A stretch of DNA of 64,000 bases from Chlorops oryzae (GCA_020466095.1 CM035808.1:73773188-73837187); one strand, 5' to 3'. Shown: positions 22,244-33,200, counted from the stretch's first letter. Translations and numbers: made by a program. Notes: generated by a model from the sequence alone, not told the origin.

Positions 22244-23137
22244 TTAAATTGATATTTCCGGATCTACTGAAAATCTTGTTGCTGGTGTTGGTGTAATGTT
22301 GCACTCAATTGTTCGGCCTTGTCTGTTTGTCTTATATATGCAAGCGAGCCATAAGATGGTACTGATGATTAATAGTAAAGCTGCATAACTTGTAATATGA
22401 TGGTGGACATTTTGATTTTCAACCAATTGTGGCAATTCGAAGACCTTGTCCCGTTTAATAGTTTCTTGGAGTTGCTGAAGTTGCAGTAATTCATTGCCGA
22501 GATCGATGGGTGAACCATTAATAATTAGTCGAGTAGCAGATGTGGTATTAGAATTGAAGTCTCCAAAGGCTATGTGTGATTCATACATCGTGTCGGTATA
22601 TATTTGATGAGCTTGGATAGTGGCCGTATGATGTTTAAGCGTGCAATCATTTTGTAACGTGATAAGACTGGAACCATGCAGTTCGAGCATTTCAGCTGTT
22701 CCATTGCATACGGCACTGACTTTTGTTGAATATTTTGATTCAAAAATCCACTGATTTGTGAGTTCTAGCGGAATCCAGATTGTATCGTCTTTGATTTTCT
22801 TCCAGATGCAATTTTTATCAGTAACATTTCTTAGCAAATTCAATTAACACAAGTAAGCTTGTGCACCTTGATGATATTTTGGTTGCTTGTCCGAGCACAG
22901 GAGTTGATGTGAACCTTGTCTTATAGCCTGGCACGCCTTTAAATCTTCCCTTGTCATTGCAAAGTAGTGGTCGCGATGTGGTGTAACCGCGAGCAGAGAT
23001 GTTTCAGTGTGAACAGTAACCATCGTGTCGTTGAATGTTCCAGGAAAGGGTATGATATTATATAGATGAAATAGTTCGTTGTTTGTCAGTGGGAGTCGTA
23101 TGATAAATATAATGTGATCTGCTGAAACTCCACTTTG
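22244..23137 (-). pseudogene. C-terminal part of the BEL envelope gene (broken)
   Basis: It continues the envelope frame after an in-frame TGA at 23138-23140 and is cut again by a TAA near 22845. It carries a hydrophobic membrane-anchor segment (about ALLLIISTILWLACIY) and a short cytoplasmic tail near 22250. The extracellular part has Cys and N-glycosylation-type sites. Together with the upstream part this is a class of retrotransposon envelope resembling baculovirus F proteins. The two nonsense codons make it non-functional. Confidence 0.75.
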
Positions 23138-26100
23138 TCAATTCATTAAAGTGTACATGTGTATGACGTCATTCTGGCTGAATGGCAGGTGTAGGGAATT
23201 TGGCAAATGTTCTTTAATTTTTGCGATTTCTTGTTGCAATTGTTGTGGAGAAATTAGCAAAGGACTGATTTTTCCGTGTCTAACACCAATCAGTACATCA
23301 AAAATATCAGATTCCAATCTTTGCAAATCTGAGAACAGTAATGATAATGGTGTAGCTGTAGATATGTACACTTCTAGTAGGGTGACATAGTTTTTTACAT
23401 CAGTGATTTCGGTGGCAATTTCGTTTTCTTGATTTTGCAGCTGATTTAATTTTATTACGATCGCTTCTGTTTCCCTTTTTACAATATTGATGGTGGTATC
23501 AATTACTGAAGTTTGATTGTGAATCATTTCGGACAAAATGTTGTCATCGTTCTTTAGCTGTTTTATTAAGTTAGATACCTCGTCAGCATACTCGTTGTCC
23601 AATACACCGAATAATTTGTTGGCAATGTTTCCAACTATGTCGAATGCTCCTCGAGTTTTCCTTCGTTTCGTGGGTTTGCTCCCTTGTAGCTTAATGTTGT
23701 GGGTTTTAAATCGCTTGACTAATTCGAAGCACATGCTGGGTTGTTGCAGGAGTGGACATAAATTTTCGAGAAATGTTGTTCCATTTCGAAGTGTCTGTAG
23801 TTCGGTTTGAATTGGTGCTAAATCAAAGTAAGTAATAATTTTCCATTCGCCAACGACACGATTGACAGTACCCATACCCTCAAAGTAAATTCCAGGCTTG
23901 TTTGGGAATTGCTGCTGGATTATTGAAGATGCTAATAGTACAGGTAACAAGATGACTGCAATGATTGCAATTGATAAGAATGATGGTGATGATGACCTTC
24001 TCCGTCGTTTCTGTGGTGCTACGGTTTCCTCTAAATTATTTAATATTCTAGGATTTTTGATGCGATCTAATGGTATGCTAACCATCAAAGATGAATCCTT
24101 TGTCGAGCACTTTGGTTCCTGTAGTGTGTTATCCGTTTCATCGTTGGCTTCATTTTGGATTTCGTTAGCATTTATTGATGACGCTGTTGGGAATGGGGCC
24201 AGTAAATGTATTGGGCGCTTGAATATACAGTTTGATGTTTTAATGTCTGCTACACGAATGCGTCCATCGTTTCCTCGATATATTCTATGAACTCGTCCAA
24301 TTGGCCATTTCATTATGGGAAGGTTGTCGTCTTTGATAATAACCATGTCGTGTTCCTTTAGGTTTTGAGATTCTGTTTTCCATTTGTAACGATATTGCAG
24401 CTCATTTAAGTATTCAAATGACCACCTCTTCCAGAATTCATGTTTAAGTTTTGACACTAGTGTCCATCGCGCCAATAAAGTAATTTTTTCGTCATTTTGA
24501 TGTATATCTGGAGTAGCCGTGAGTGGTTCACCGATAAGAAAGTGTCCTGGAGTGAGTACAGACAAATCGTTGGGAACCGTTGACATTGAAGTTAGTGGTC
24601 TCGAATTTAAAATTGCCTCAATTTTAACTATGACTGTTTCCAGTTCCTCATAAGTGAGCGATGCATTTGACATGCTTCTTGTCAGATATTTTGCAGATTT
24701 TACTGCGGCTTCCCACAGACCTCCGAAATGGGGTGCCCTGGGAGGAATGAACTTGAACTCAATTCCCTTGTTGCTGCTGCCTCGCATGATTTTCTCTTGT
24801 GCATTTTTTGAAAATACAACTTCCTTAAGTTCTTCTAATTGGTTTTTCGCACCCACAAAATTTGTTGCGTTGTCACAGTAAATGACCTTGCAGCGACCAC
24901 GCCTACAGCTGAACCGATTGAGTGCTCCTAGGAAGGCGTTGGTAGTGAGCTCGGTTACCAATTCAAGGTGGACTGCTTTCGTAGCAAAGCAGCAGAAGAC
25001 TGCAACATATGCCTTTGTGGGTTTTTTGCCACGGATTTGATAATGAATCCAAATTGGGCCACAGTAATCTACCCCTGTATTCAAAAATGGGCGTGACATT
25101 GTAACTCGGTCTGGTGGGAGATTACCCATAATTTGACCCATTAGTTTAGGCTTGGCCTTCGAACATAGTATACAGTTGTGCACCGTGCTGCGTTCCATTA
25201 TTTTTCCTTTGATTGGCCAAAAGGTTTGTCTTATTGCTGCCAGCAGCGATTGTATTCCACAATGCTTGTTTTCCTCATGTTTATGCTTAAATAGCAATTT
25301 GACTATCGAATCGTTGTAGGGTAACAACATAGGATGTTTCGCGTCGTATTGTAGCATTGAAGTCTCCAGACGTCCTCCGACCCTTAGAACACCGTCGGGG
25401 TCGATAAAGGGTGTTAAAGTGCTTAACTGTGATGCGTGTGCTACAGATTGGTGTTTTTTCAAATCGTTTATTTCTTGTTGGAATTCCGATTGCTGAATGG
25501 TCCGAATTATCGTCAACAAGGCATGTCGGATTTCCATTGGTGACAGTGCCAATTGTTCTCGTCTTGGACGCATGAATGGACGTCGAAGATACGTCGCCGT
25601 ATTTAGTAAGAATGAAAACGAATTTTTGTGTTCGATGCGGTATATTAATGCTCCTATATAGTCGTGTTGATGAGTTATTGCCACAACTCGTTGTCGTCTC
25701 CTTTCCATATCATTCGGGATGTCAGGAATTTTCGGAATTGGATCTATCCACCATTCTTTGTTGCCATACAAAAAGAATGGACCGTAAAACCATGCGGAGT
25801 CAGGTTTCAACTTATCTGGACCCATTCCCCTCGACAACACATTAGCCGGATTGTCGGTTGATGATACATGATGCCATTGCTCCGCGTTCGTGTGCTGTTG
25901 TATTATGCTTATGCGATTTGAGACGAAAGTGTGTAGTGTAGAGGATGGCGATTGGATCCATGATAACGTGGTTGAGTCTGACCAAAAAAATGTTGATACG
26001 TTTGTGAGTTTTATGTCCATTTGAACTCTATTGGTAAGCTCTGCGCCTAAAACTGCTGCACACAGTTCTAGCCGAGGTATCGTCAGTTTTTTCATCGGAG

Positions 26101-26530
26101 CGAATCTTGATTTTGCACAAAGTAGCTGAACTGTGATCGTTTTGTCTTTATTAATTGCTCGGATATAAACTGCTGCTCCAAAGGCCTTCTCTGACGCATC
26201 AACAAAGGTATGCAATTGGAATTTTAGAGGCGGCTGTCCGCGAAACACGTGCCTAAAAGTTTTTAAATTATTTAATGCCTGTAAGTCATTGCGAAATCGC
26301 TCCCATTGTTGTCTTAACTCCATCGGAAGTTCCTCATCCCAATCCATGTTTCGCTCCCAGAGCTGTTGCATGAATATTTTTGCCTTTACCGTGACTGGTC
26401 CAAATAATCCAAGTGGGTCGAATATTCGTGCTAAATCTGATGATACCCTTCGCTTGGTGATTTTTGATAACGCTGTAATGTTTGCCCGTCCGCATAATTC
26501 ATCCGTTTTAGGTAACCAAATAAGACCCAA
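23138..26530 (-). CDS. BEL/Pao pol C-terminal part: RT end, RNase H, integrase, then in-frame envelope start
   Basis: A single open frame of 1130 codons. RNase H: FVDASEKAFGAAVY near residue 75. Integrase: HNCILC zinc-binding end near residue 455, VDYCGP and YCDNATNF acidic residues near 490 and 550, and LWEAAVKSA with the catalytic Glu near 610. The chromodomain-like Pao tail follows (VIIKDDNLPIMKWPIGRV). From about residue 840 an envelope begins in the same frame: a basic stretch, a hydrophobic segment (FLSIAIIAVILLPVLL), a furin-type site (RRKTR) near residue 955 followed by a fusion-peptide-like GAFDIVGN, then a coiled-coil-like region. The fusion of pol and env in one frame is as in roo-type BEL elements. 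Confidence 0.9.
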   Translation of the reverse strand: MGLIWLPKTDELCGRANITALSKITKRRVSSDLARIFDPLGLFGPVTVKAKIFMQQLWERNMDWDEELPMELRQQWERFRNDLQALNNLKTFRHVFRGQPPLKFQLHTFVDASEKAFGAAVYIRAINKDKTITVQLLCAKSRFAPMKKLTIPRLELCAAVLGAELTNRVQMDIKLTNVSTFFWSDSTTLSWIQSPSSTLHTFVSNRISIIQQHTNAEQWHHVSSTDNPANVLSRGMGPDKLKPDSAWFYGPFFLYGNKEWWIDPIPKIPDIPNDMERRRQRVVAITHQHDYIGALIYRIEHKNSFSFLLNTATYLRRPFMRPRREQLALSPMEIRHALLTIIRTIQQSEFQQEINDLKKHQSVAHASQLSTLTPFIDPDGVLRVGGRLETSMLQYDAKHPMLLPYNDSIVKLLFKHKHEENKHCGIQSLLAAIRQTFWPIKGKIMERSTVHNCILCSKAKPKLMGQIMGNLPPDRVTMSRPFLNTGVDYCGPIWIHYQIRGKKPTKAYVAVFCCFATKAVHLELVTELTTNAFLGALNRFSCRRGRCKVIYCDNATNFVGAKNQLEELKEVVFSKNAQEKIMRGSSNKGIEFKFIPPRAPHFGGLWEAAVKSAKYLTRSMSNASLTYEELETVIVKIEAILNSRPLTSMSTVPNDLSVLTPGHFLIGEPLTATPDIHQNDEKITLLARWTLVSKLKHEFWKRWSFEYLNELQYRYKWKTESQNLKEHDMVIIKDDNLPIMKWPIGRVHRIYRGNDGRIRVADIKTSNCIFKRPIHLLAPFPTASSINANEIQNEANDETDNTLQEPKCSTKDSSLMVSIPLDRIKNPRILNNLEETVAPQKRRRRSSSPSFLSIAIIAVILLPVLLASSIIQQQFPNKPGIYFEGMGTVNRVVGEWKIITYFDLAPIQTELQTLRNGTTFLENLCPLLQQPSMCFELVKRFKTHNIKLQGSKPTKRRKTRGAFDIVGNIANKLFGVLDNEYADEVSNLIKQLKNDDNILSEMIHNQTSVIDTTINIVKRETEAIVIKLNQLQNQENEIATEITDVKNYVTLLEVYISTATPLSLLFSDLQRLESDIFDVLIGVRHGKISPLLISPQQLQQEIAKIKEHLPNSLHLPFSQNDVIHMYTLMN

Positions 26531-26537
26531 GCTTTTT

Positions 26538-26750
26538 TTATGTTTGTGTTGAGGATTGCTCTAGATCCAAACTTATTTTTTGATCTTCCAGGGGTATTTC
26601 TGATAGTAACCGATTGTTGTTGGAGCACCATTTTCGTAATTTAAACCCTGCGTCCTTCAAAAGTGATGTTACCTGTCGTTGCATTTCTTGGGCCGTGAAA
26701 ATATCATTTGTCCCGCTTAAACAATCGTCAACGTAGAAGTCATCATGCAT
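26538..26750 (-). pseudogene. BEL/Pao RT segment with YVDD catalytic box
   Basis: Short open segment with DDFYVDDCLSG, the RT catalytic motif of BEL/Pao. It is separated from the preceding RT part by a stop at about 26793 and from the following one by a frameshift near 26535. The motif itself is intact. Confidence 0.85.
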
Positions 26751-26792
26751 AACTGCAGCCCCAAGAGGATATTTAGCCTTGTGTTGTGTAGC

Positions 26793-28514
26793 TTAATATT
26801 GGAGGCATTTTGTTGCTAAGTATGGTGCTGACGTAGTTCCATATGTTACAGTTCTCAATCGGTAGTATTGAAGATCTTCACATTCGTTGTTTCTCCATAC
26901 GATAAGCTGATATGCGGAGTCATCATCATGCACAAGAATTTGCCGATACATTTTTTCTATATCAGCTGTGAACACGAATCGATGAACGCGAAAACGCAGT
27001 AGAATTGAAAGTAATTCACTTTGCACGGTTGGACCTTTTTGGAGGATGTCGTTAAGTGAACGCCCTGTTGTTTTTGCAGACGCATCGAAAACGACTCGTA
27101 GCTTTGTTGTACTGCTGTCGGGTTTAAGAACACAGTGATGCGGGATGAAGTAATTTGATACTGGAATGGCATCCTTTTGAATTTTCTGCATGTGTCCTAA
27201 TGCTTCATATTCGTTCATGAATTTTTTATACTCTCGTTGAAGGTTCGGATCGAGTTTTAATCTTCGCTCAATTGATAGGAACCGTTTTTCGGCTTGGAAT
27301 ATTGACGTTCCCAATACAGATGGATTGTCACAAAATGGGAGTTTGACTATAAATCTTCCTTCATGGTTTCTCGAAACGGCGTTGACAAAATGTGTTTCAC
27401 AGAGTTTTTCAGTTGAAGTCATATGCTTTTGTCCGTTATTAAGTTCATCAAGTTTCCAGAACCTTTCTATTAACTCGGACATTTTCTCTTCCTCTTTTGC
27501 AAAAATTGCGCAGGTCACGGCTGCTTTACCTTTGATTTCTGTTTTTCCTATCACAACCCATCCTAGGACTGTGTTTTGGAGTAATGGTAGACATTTTCCC
27601 AACGTTCGTTGTTCTGGCTGCAGCAGATGATGATAGTGCTCTGCTCCAATGAGAACATATATTTTTTCTGATTTGTAGAAATACGGGTCGGCTAACTCTA
27701 TATCTTCCGGTATATTCCACGTCGATACGTCGAGATTTGTTGAAGGCTGCGCTGAAATAATCTGAGGTATAACAAATGCTTCCAATCTGGTAGTAAAGTT
27801 TCCAGCACATGACTGCAGATTAACATTGACTCTTGAAGTTGATTTTCCAGTCTGTTGACCGACTCCTTCAATAAGCAGCTTCGCTTTCGTTGTTGAAAGT
27901 GATAATCTATTGATTAATCGTTGTGAGACTAAGTTTACTTGTGATCCCGCATCCAAGACGGCTCGAACTTCACATGCTTGGCCATTGGTTGCTACTATTC
28001 TGACCTGTGCAGTTGCCAGTAAAACGTAGTTTTTTAACGCTTTGGTTAACATTACGGCATTGTTAGTTGTTGCTATTACTGATGATGAGTCCGAGTCTCT
28101 AGCCCTTTGTTGCGTGTGTTGTTGTGTATCTGCTGTGTTAGCGATTGACGTTGAGACTGAAGGATTTTGATCTGGTTGCTTTTGATATTTTGAGTTCGAG
28201 TCAAAATGCAAGAGAGAGTTGTGTTTTTTTGTGCAATGCTTGCATGAACGAGATGGGCAGGATTGGGCTCTATGACCTGGTTTGAGACAGTTAATGCATA
28301 ATTTGTTATCTTGAGTCCATTGATAACGTTCTTTTGGTTTCATTTCAATGAATTTTTTGCAATAGTATAGTGCATGATCCTTTGAATCGCAAATCTTACA
28401 AGTTGGCGATGCAGAAGTAGCTTTATTTGATGAATTTTGCTTCTCCTCTTTCTTGCCTTTATCCTTTGAACCTAATGACTCCAGGGCCTGGAATCGTTGT
28501 TCAAGAAATTTCAA
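26793..28514 (-). CDS. BEL/Pao nucleocapsid zinc knuckles, protease and RT N-terminal part
   Basis: Knuckles at about residues 38-105: CKICDSKDHALYYC, CINCLKPGHRAQSC and CKHCTKKHNSLLHF. Protease: VRAVLDAGSQVNLVS near residue 186 (the D-A-G triad of BEL elements). RT: from KLRVVFDASAKTTGRSLND near 475, to YGTTSAPYLATKCLQY at the end. The frame stops at 26793 inside the RT domain. 573 codons are uninterrupted. Confidence 0.9.
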   Translation of the reverse strand: MKFLEQRFQALESLGSKDKGKKEEKQNSSNKATSASPTCKICDSKDHALYYCKKFIEMKPKERYQWTQDNKLCINCLKPGHRAQSCPSRSCKHCTKKHNSLLHFDSNSKYQKQPDQNPSVSTSIANTADTQQHTQQRARDSDSSSVIATTNNAVMLTKALKNYVLLATAQVRIVATNGQACEVRAVLDAGSQVNLVSQRLINRLSLSTTKAKLLIEGVGQQTGKSTSRVNVNLQSCAGNFTTRLEAFVIPQIISAQPSTNLDVSTWNIPEDIELADPYFYKSEKIYVLIGAEHYHHLLQPEQRTLGKCLPLLQNTVLGWVVIGKTEIKGKAAVTCAIFAKEEEKMSELIERFWKLDELNNGQKHMTSTEKLCETHFVNAVSRNHEGRFIVKLPFCDNPSVLGTSIFQAEKRFLSIERRLKLDPNLQREYKKFMNEYEALGHMQKIQKDAIPVSNYFIPHHCVLKPDSSTTKLRVVFDASAKTTGRSLNDILQKGPTVQSELLSILLRFRVHRFVFTADIEKMYRQILVHDDDSAYQLIVWRNNECEDLQYYRLRTVTYGTTSAPYLATKCLQY

Positions 28515-28636
28515 AAAATGTCTGATCGTTTGTAGTTGTCTTGGATTGGATAAGGATGATTCATATAGAACATGAGTGTGTCGATCCAGCTTTTTTACTA
28601 ATATTTGGAGTAGAAGTGGATCCCAATCTGACGTAC

Positions 28637-29585
28637 TTATGTTGAAATTATGAAGTGCTGCAAGGCTTTCTTGAATGATGTCATGATGATGGATTTCGCA
28701 TCAGATCCAAGATTCTGATACTCAAAGATTTGTTGAATTGTTGTTGATGCCAAAACTCGTTTATTGTTGAAACGATCGCTTAACAGATTCCAAGCTGTTT
28801 CATAATTTCCTGCAGTGAGCGATAGGTGCCGAATAAGACGTTTGGCTTCACCCGTTAAATTGGTTTTAAGATACCACATCTTCTGGATTCATGATATGGG
28901 TTGCTCGTGTACAACCTTTTGAAACAAATCTGAAAATGTTGGCCATTTTCCGTAGTCTCCGTCGAATTTTGCTATGTTTATTTTTGGGAGAGGGACGTTT
29001 GATGAGGCCGATGCTGAATTCTTTTCAACCGTTTTGCTTGTCCCGGTTGCTGAAGCTAAAATTTGCATTATATCTGCTTCTACCTCCATGAATGCACCCA
29101 TGTCGTAACCGTTATCTTGTGGGTGTTCGCTCATTTCTGATATCGCAAAGTGCAATTCTTGTATTTGATCCCAAAGTTTTTCTTTTGCATTCACACTAGG
29201 AGCTGTGGCGTCTTCGGATACAGTTACTTGAATTATGCGTTTTAATGTAGTGATCATAGCAGTTTGTCTTCGTATCAGTCTTGAAAGTTGACTTTCGGTA
29301 CATTCGGCGGATATAGGTGTGTTTTCCTTAATTTCCGAAGAAGAAAGTTTTTTGATTTCTTTTGAAAACAGCTCTAGATATTGATTTGCAAGGTTTTTAA
29401 TGATGATGGCATAGTTTTTTTGTAAAATATTCTGATGCGTGATGCTTGCTATCCAATTTTTGAAGCCAATTATCATTTTCCACGAATTCCGCAGATAGGT
29501 TCTGGAGTTGTGTAATCCGTTTTTGGAAATATGGTAGTGTTTTGCGATCAACGCCATCTTTCTTAAAATGTTTTACCACTCCCTC
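28637..29585 (-). pseudogene. BEL/Pao gag N-terminal region (two frameshifts)
   Basis: Three open pieces (29609-29397, 29557-28889, 28879-28637) form one gag. The start (VKHFKKDGVDRKTLPYF) and the later PKINIAKFDGDYGKWPTF and LTGEAKRLIRHL blocks are hallmarks of the BEL/Pao gag (DUF1759-type). An apparent initiation codon at 29609 lies inside the 5' LTR remnant, because a deletion fused LTR to gag. Confidence 0.85.
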
Positions 29586-29652
29586 TAAGTTATTTTGTAA
29601 CTGAATCATGAATTTGTGAATAGCATATGTATGTTAGAGTGTAGCTCTAACA
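29586..29652 (-). repeat. 5' LTR remnant of the BEL element (67 bp)
   Basis: Identical in sequence to the first 67 bases of the 3' LTR, then passes straight into gag. The rest of the LTR, the primer-binding site and leader are gone. The GTTTT duplication abuts its outer end, so the deletion happened after insertion. Confidence 0.85.
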
Positions 29653-29964
29653 GTTTTCATCATACATGTTTTGATCTTGGATTTGAAATTCCGTACCATG
29701 AAGAGTCTCATAATGACTTTTCATAGCAAAACAGTTTTTAAATCTAATACCGCAATATTCGCACAGAATATCAGAATCGTTTTGGTCTTGGTTTGGAAAT
29801 TCCATACTATGAGTTGTCTCATAATGTCGTTTGAGAGTAAAATGATTCTTTAAAATAACACCGCAATATTCGCATAAGAAATTGTTCTTTAAATTCATTG
29901 CCCTTTTAATGCGTTTCATACCCGTTTCCGAAGAAAACTCCTTTAAACAAATTTCGCAAGCCTT
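29653..29964 (-). pseudogene. Polinton-type polymerase N-terminus: C2H2 zinc fingers
   Basis: Reads CEICLKEFSSETGMKR (degenerate finger), CEYCGVILKNHFTLKRHYE, then CEYCGIRFKNCFAMKSHYE: tandem C2H2 fingers as found at the N-terminus of insect Polinton polymerase proteins. On the right it is cut at the CCTT duplication of element B; on the left at the GTTTT duplication of the BEL element. The frame is open throughout and in phase with the fragments on both far sides. Confidence 0.8.
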
Positions 29965-30708
29965 TGTTGTGTCGTCTAGGGAGCGCGTCTAAGTAGATGA
30001 ACGCAAGGAATTACTCGAAACCGTTTAATATTGAATATAGCTTTTATTTATTTACTTAAAGGCGTAACATTAAATCCTTAGGCTAACTAACTTAACTGAG
30101 CTATTCCCTAGCTAACACGGAGATCCACACTTCAACGTCCTGGCTCGTGAGTAGGTGCGTTAAAGTTGAGATCTACTGTATACTTCGGTTCACGGTTCTG
30201 ATCGTAGTCCTCTTCCAGTGCACGAATCTCAGTTTAAATAAAGAGATATTGCTGTTCTAGCAATATTGGTTGTTGCGACACTCTTCTGGGTCATCTCGAT
30301 TGTTGTTGTTGCGTGTTCCAAATATATCAGGCCGATCAGGTCAGCTTACTCATTGTTGTTTCGTGCTGCTGTTGCTTAATACTTCTACCGTCAGCTTTAT
30401 TCCGGTCTTCGCCTGCTACGTGTTGTTGTTGTTATTATTATTGGAGCAGGTCAGTATTTAAGACGATGAACTTCTTGTGCATAGCTTATGTGACATAATT
30501 GCTGACTAGCTGTTTCGGCCATTTCGTCTTGCCGCTCACTCGCCCGATCCAATCGTCTGATGTTCTTAGTATTTGCGATCATTGGCTTTGATTGTTTACG
30601 CCAGCGTTAATGTTTTATTGATTCTGAACGCCGGTGTTTTCGTTGTTGCACTTTATCGCATATCAAAATAAGGTATAAGAACTGTTTGTACGGTTGTGAC
30701 ACACAACA
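29965..30708 (-). repeat. 3' LTR of element B
   Basis: 744 bp; on the - strand starts TGTTGTGTGTCACAACC and ends GACGACACAACA. It differs from the partner at 36789-37532 at roughly 25-30 positions counted by eye, so element B is older than C and G. Confidence 0.9.
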
Positions 30709-30726
30709 TTCCTCCCCTCCTTCCGC
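30709..30726 (-). promoter_or_regulatory. Polypurine tract of element B
   Basis: On the - strand GCGGAAGGAGGGGAGGAA directly precedes the 3' LTR, as needed for plus-strand priming. The same block with small changes precedes the 3' LTR of C and of G. Confidence 0.85.
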
Positions 30727-32427
30727 AAAGTCACGAGCATCGTGACTTTTCATCAAGTCATATCTTGTTGTGACCTCCGTGTGGTGAAACGACTTTTCGA
30801 CTTAAGGTGCTTGCTGCATGGCTGCGTTGAAATTTAGTTAATTCCGCCGTTGTTTGTAGACCCGGCTGTTGTTGTGCTGCATTGTTGTTGTTTGGTGTGG
30901 GATATGCCGCTTTCTGGTCATCGACATCTTTTCGTTTCATGGTGTGTGATCTCCGTGTTGAATAAAAGCCTTAAACTGATGTTTCTTAACTCTACTATTT
31001 AAAAAGTTACTATATCAATCAAAAAATTTAAAAATTTCTTTTATATATTCATTTGTATTCTCTCTGTATTACATTTTAAACATATATTTCTATCAGTTTT
31101 TAGGTTGAAGCAATATTATATTCTCTTATGATTTTACTTTAAAGCTTCTCGAAGTTCTTAGTTTAGACATTCCTGCATATATATATTTTTTATTTTTTTA
31201 TATATATATTAGGGGGCAATTTATACATTTGTCAAATCTATTTCAAAACAATCGTAAGAATTTTTACGTGAAAATCGTTTTTTTTGAATTTAGATAATAT
31301 TTTAAAATTTTCTCTCAATTTGATGTCAAACGTCAAAAGTGTAAATGAGCCCTTAGTTTTCATATTTGTGAGCCATGTGTGATTTTATGCTCTGACTTTA
31401 AATGAGTTTGGATGAAGCTTGCTATATGTATGTATGCGTGATTGTATGGTTTTGAATGCGAATGAAGCTTGCTATATGCTTGCTTATTAACTTCACTTGA
31501 TCATTCGACTTTGATCGTGCGAAATAAGCTCTTAACATTTGATATACTTGTGTCTTAAATTGTAAGCATGTGCATGCATGAACGACCATCCATGCAAACA
31601 CTTTTCTCATTTTAGGTATAGACAATATGGAAATGTATTTTTTTTTTCAATTTGTAATAATAATAGACCATAATAGACCCTTCCCCTCTTAAAAAGTTTA
31701 AGGTTTGAAAACTTATATAAAAAAATTTTGTGGATGGATCTTGATGGTACGATGAATGTACATATGTATGTTTTTGAATGCACAGCGCTTGCAAGGTAGC
31801 TTAATCGCACAAACGGAAAAAACATATCTGTGTGCATTTCTTTTTGTTAAATTTTGATCGCGTAAAAAAAAACTTCAGATATATGTAGGTTCTTATGTCG
31901 TCATCTCTGAAGTATGTGCATGTATATATTTGCCATCCATGCAAATACTTTTGGATCTGTAAATATAAGTGTGCATATACTATTCGATTTACTTATTATT
32001 TTTTTTTCATCAAGAAGTATGTGCACATTTGCTTGAAATATTTATTTAGGCATGCTTAGTGAATTTTTGTTTAAATTTTACCCTTTTACCTTCGCAATAC
32101 TATTCCCTTTTTCCCTTTTTTTGTAAAGTTGGAAGACCACTTCTTGCTTAGGTTTGCGATTTTTGTTGAAAAGCTGCTCTTGAAAAAATAAAAACAAAAC
32201 GTATAGGTTATTGTGCCCTGAGTGCGAACTCTTAACTTTTTTGAGTCAATACTTTTTTTTTTGTTTATTTAATGTATGATCTTGTATGTTGCTTTAGAAA
32301 ATCTTGTTTAATCATGGCTTTGAGCGATGTTTAAAAAAAAAACTTGTTTTGAAAATCAAAGTTATTTGGATCTTACCGGCATATGATTTTGTTTTTTTTT
32401 TTTTTTATCTTTTATTCAGAAAATACT
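30727..32427 (-). other. 3' untranslated region of element B
   Basis: AT-rich with no coding frame. It contains a small hairpin (CATGGC at 32313-32318 against GCGATG at 32324-32329) equivalent to perfect hairpins in C and G, followed in the transcript by A-rich sequence. AT microsatellites occur near 31180-31210. Confidence 0.5.
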
Positions 32428-32643
32428 CTAAGGTACACGGAAATTGTGCGCGAATACTTTGTCTACAATAAACGTAAATCGTTTGTATATGCTATTGAAA
32501 GATCTTATTTTAAGCTGAATGTCATTCCATTCAAAAATTTTGCCGCTCAGAAAATAGCTATAAGTGTCGTGTTTCCTATAATATGCTTTGTTCAGATCTC
32601 TATACTTTTGCTTATTCTTACGGACTCCGTGTCCGATTTCCAC
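32428..32643 (-). pseudogene. Element B C-terminal protein fragment ending FAHNFRVP
   Basis: Short open segment rich in Lys, Arg and aromatic residues; its last residues KVFAHNFRVP match KFFAHNYNVP in C and KIFAYNFKVP in G, each followed at once by the stop codon. It is the shared tail of the B/C/G protein. Function unknown. It is separated from the upstream protein by the MITE and by frame changes. Confidence 0.55.
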
Positions 32644-32707
32644 GTTTATCTTGTGCTCGAGTAGCCCGGTTTCGTTCTGGATTATTCTCGTCTCAGAGGG
32701 TGGAACT

Positions 32708-33087
32708 TACTACGTTTATGCGTCAGCTATACGCAAATAAAAATAATTCGCAAATAGTTAACTCACTGTTTATACGGCAGTTCAAATACGCAAATAGCGA
32801 AACTTTTCAGTGCTGCCCGACTAAAAAATACAATTGCGTGGCAACATATTCATTTGTCGGAAGCCTATGTTTTGCATGGGTTAGTTATACCATATCGTAG
32901 AAAATAGGAAAATCGTCAAAAATAAGTGGCAGCACCTTGAGCTTTATTTGCAAATAGCTTCGTTATTCAAGACTTATTTTCGCGACTTGCTTATTTGCAA
33001 ATAAGAATTCAACTCAGCGTTTATGTGGGGAAATTTGCTGTTTGCAATATTTTTATTTGCAAATAAGGCATACGCATAAACGTAGTA
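32708..33087. mobile_element. MITE in element B
   Basis: The two ends are inverted repeats, TACTACGTTTATGCGT, followed by partly matching A/T-rich sequence with repeated TTTGCAAATAA. The flanking triplet ACT occurs on both sides (32705-32707 and 33088-33090). No coding capacity. A 3-bp duplication would fit PIF/Harbinger, but ACT is not the usual TWA, so the family is open. Confidence 0.65.
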
Positions 33088-33200
33088 ACTGTTACAGTCT
33101 TTTCTGTACGAATCCTATGCCCTCGTCCTAATAATTTCATCCGGTTTCCGTCAGTGCTATCGGTAAACCTTTTACAAGTCTCATTTTTCAATAATATCCG

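Larger units (their letters stand above)
21496..29652 (-). mobile_element. BEL/Pao retrotransposon with envelope gene
   Basis: The element lies between two GTTTT target copies (21491-21495 and 29653-29657). It has gag, protease, RT, RNase H, integrase and an F-type envelope. Its 3' LTR is complete (564 bp), but only the first 67 bp of the 5' LTR remain. Gag and env are broken by frameshifts and stops; pol is largely open. It interrupts the polymerase gene in a zinc-finger codon. Confidence 0.9.

Noticed and set aside
24654..25861. Several + strand open frames opposite the BEL pol gene
   Set aside because: Mirror frames of a well-supported pol gene with no motifs of their own.
30270..30498. 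Overlapping 60-codon open frames rich in Cys/Leu (again at 37094-37322)
   Set aside because: They lie inside the LTRs of element B and exist twice for that reason; composition comes from GTTGTT-rich repeats.
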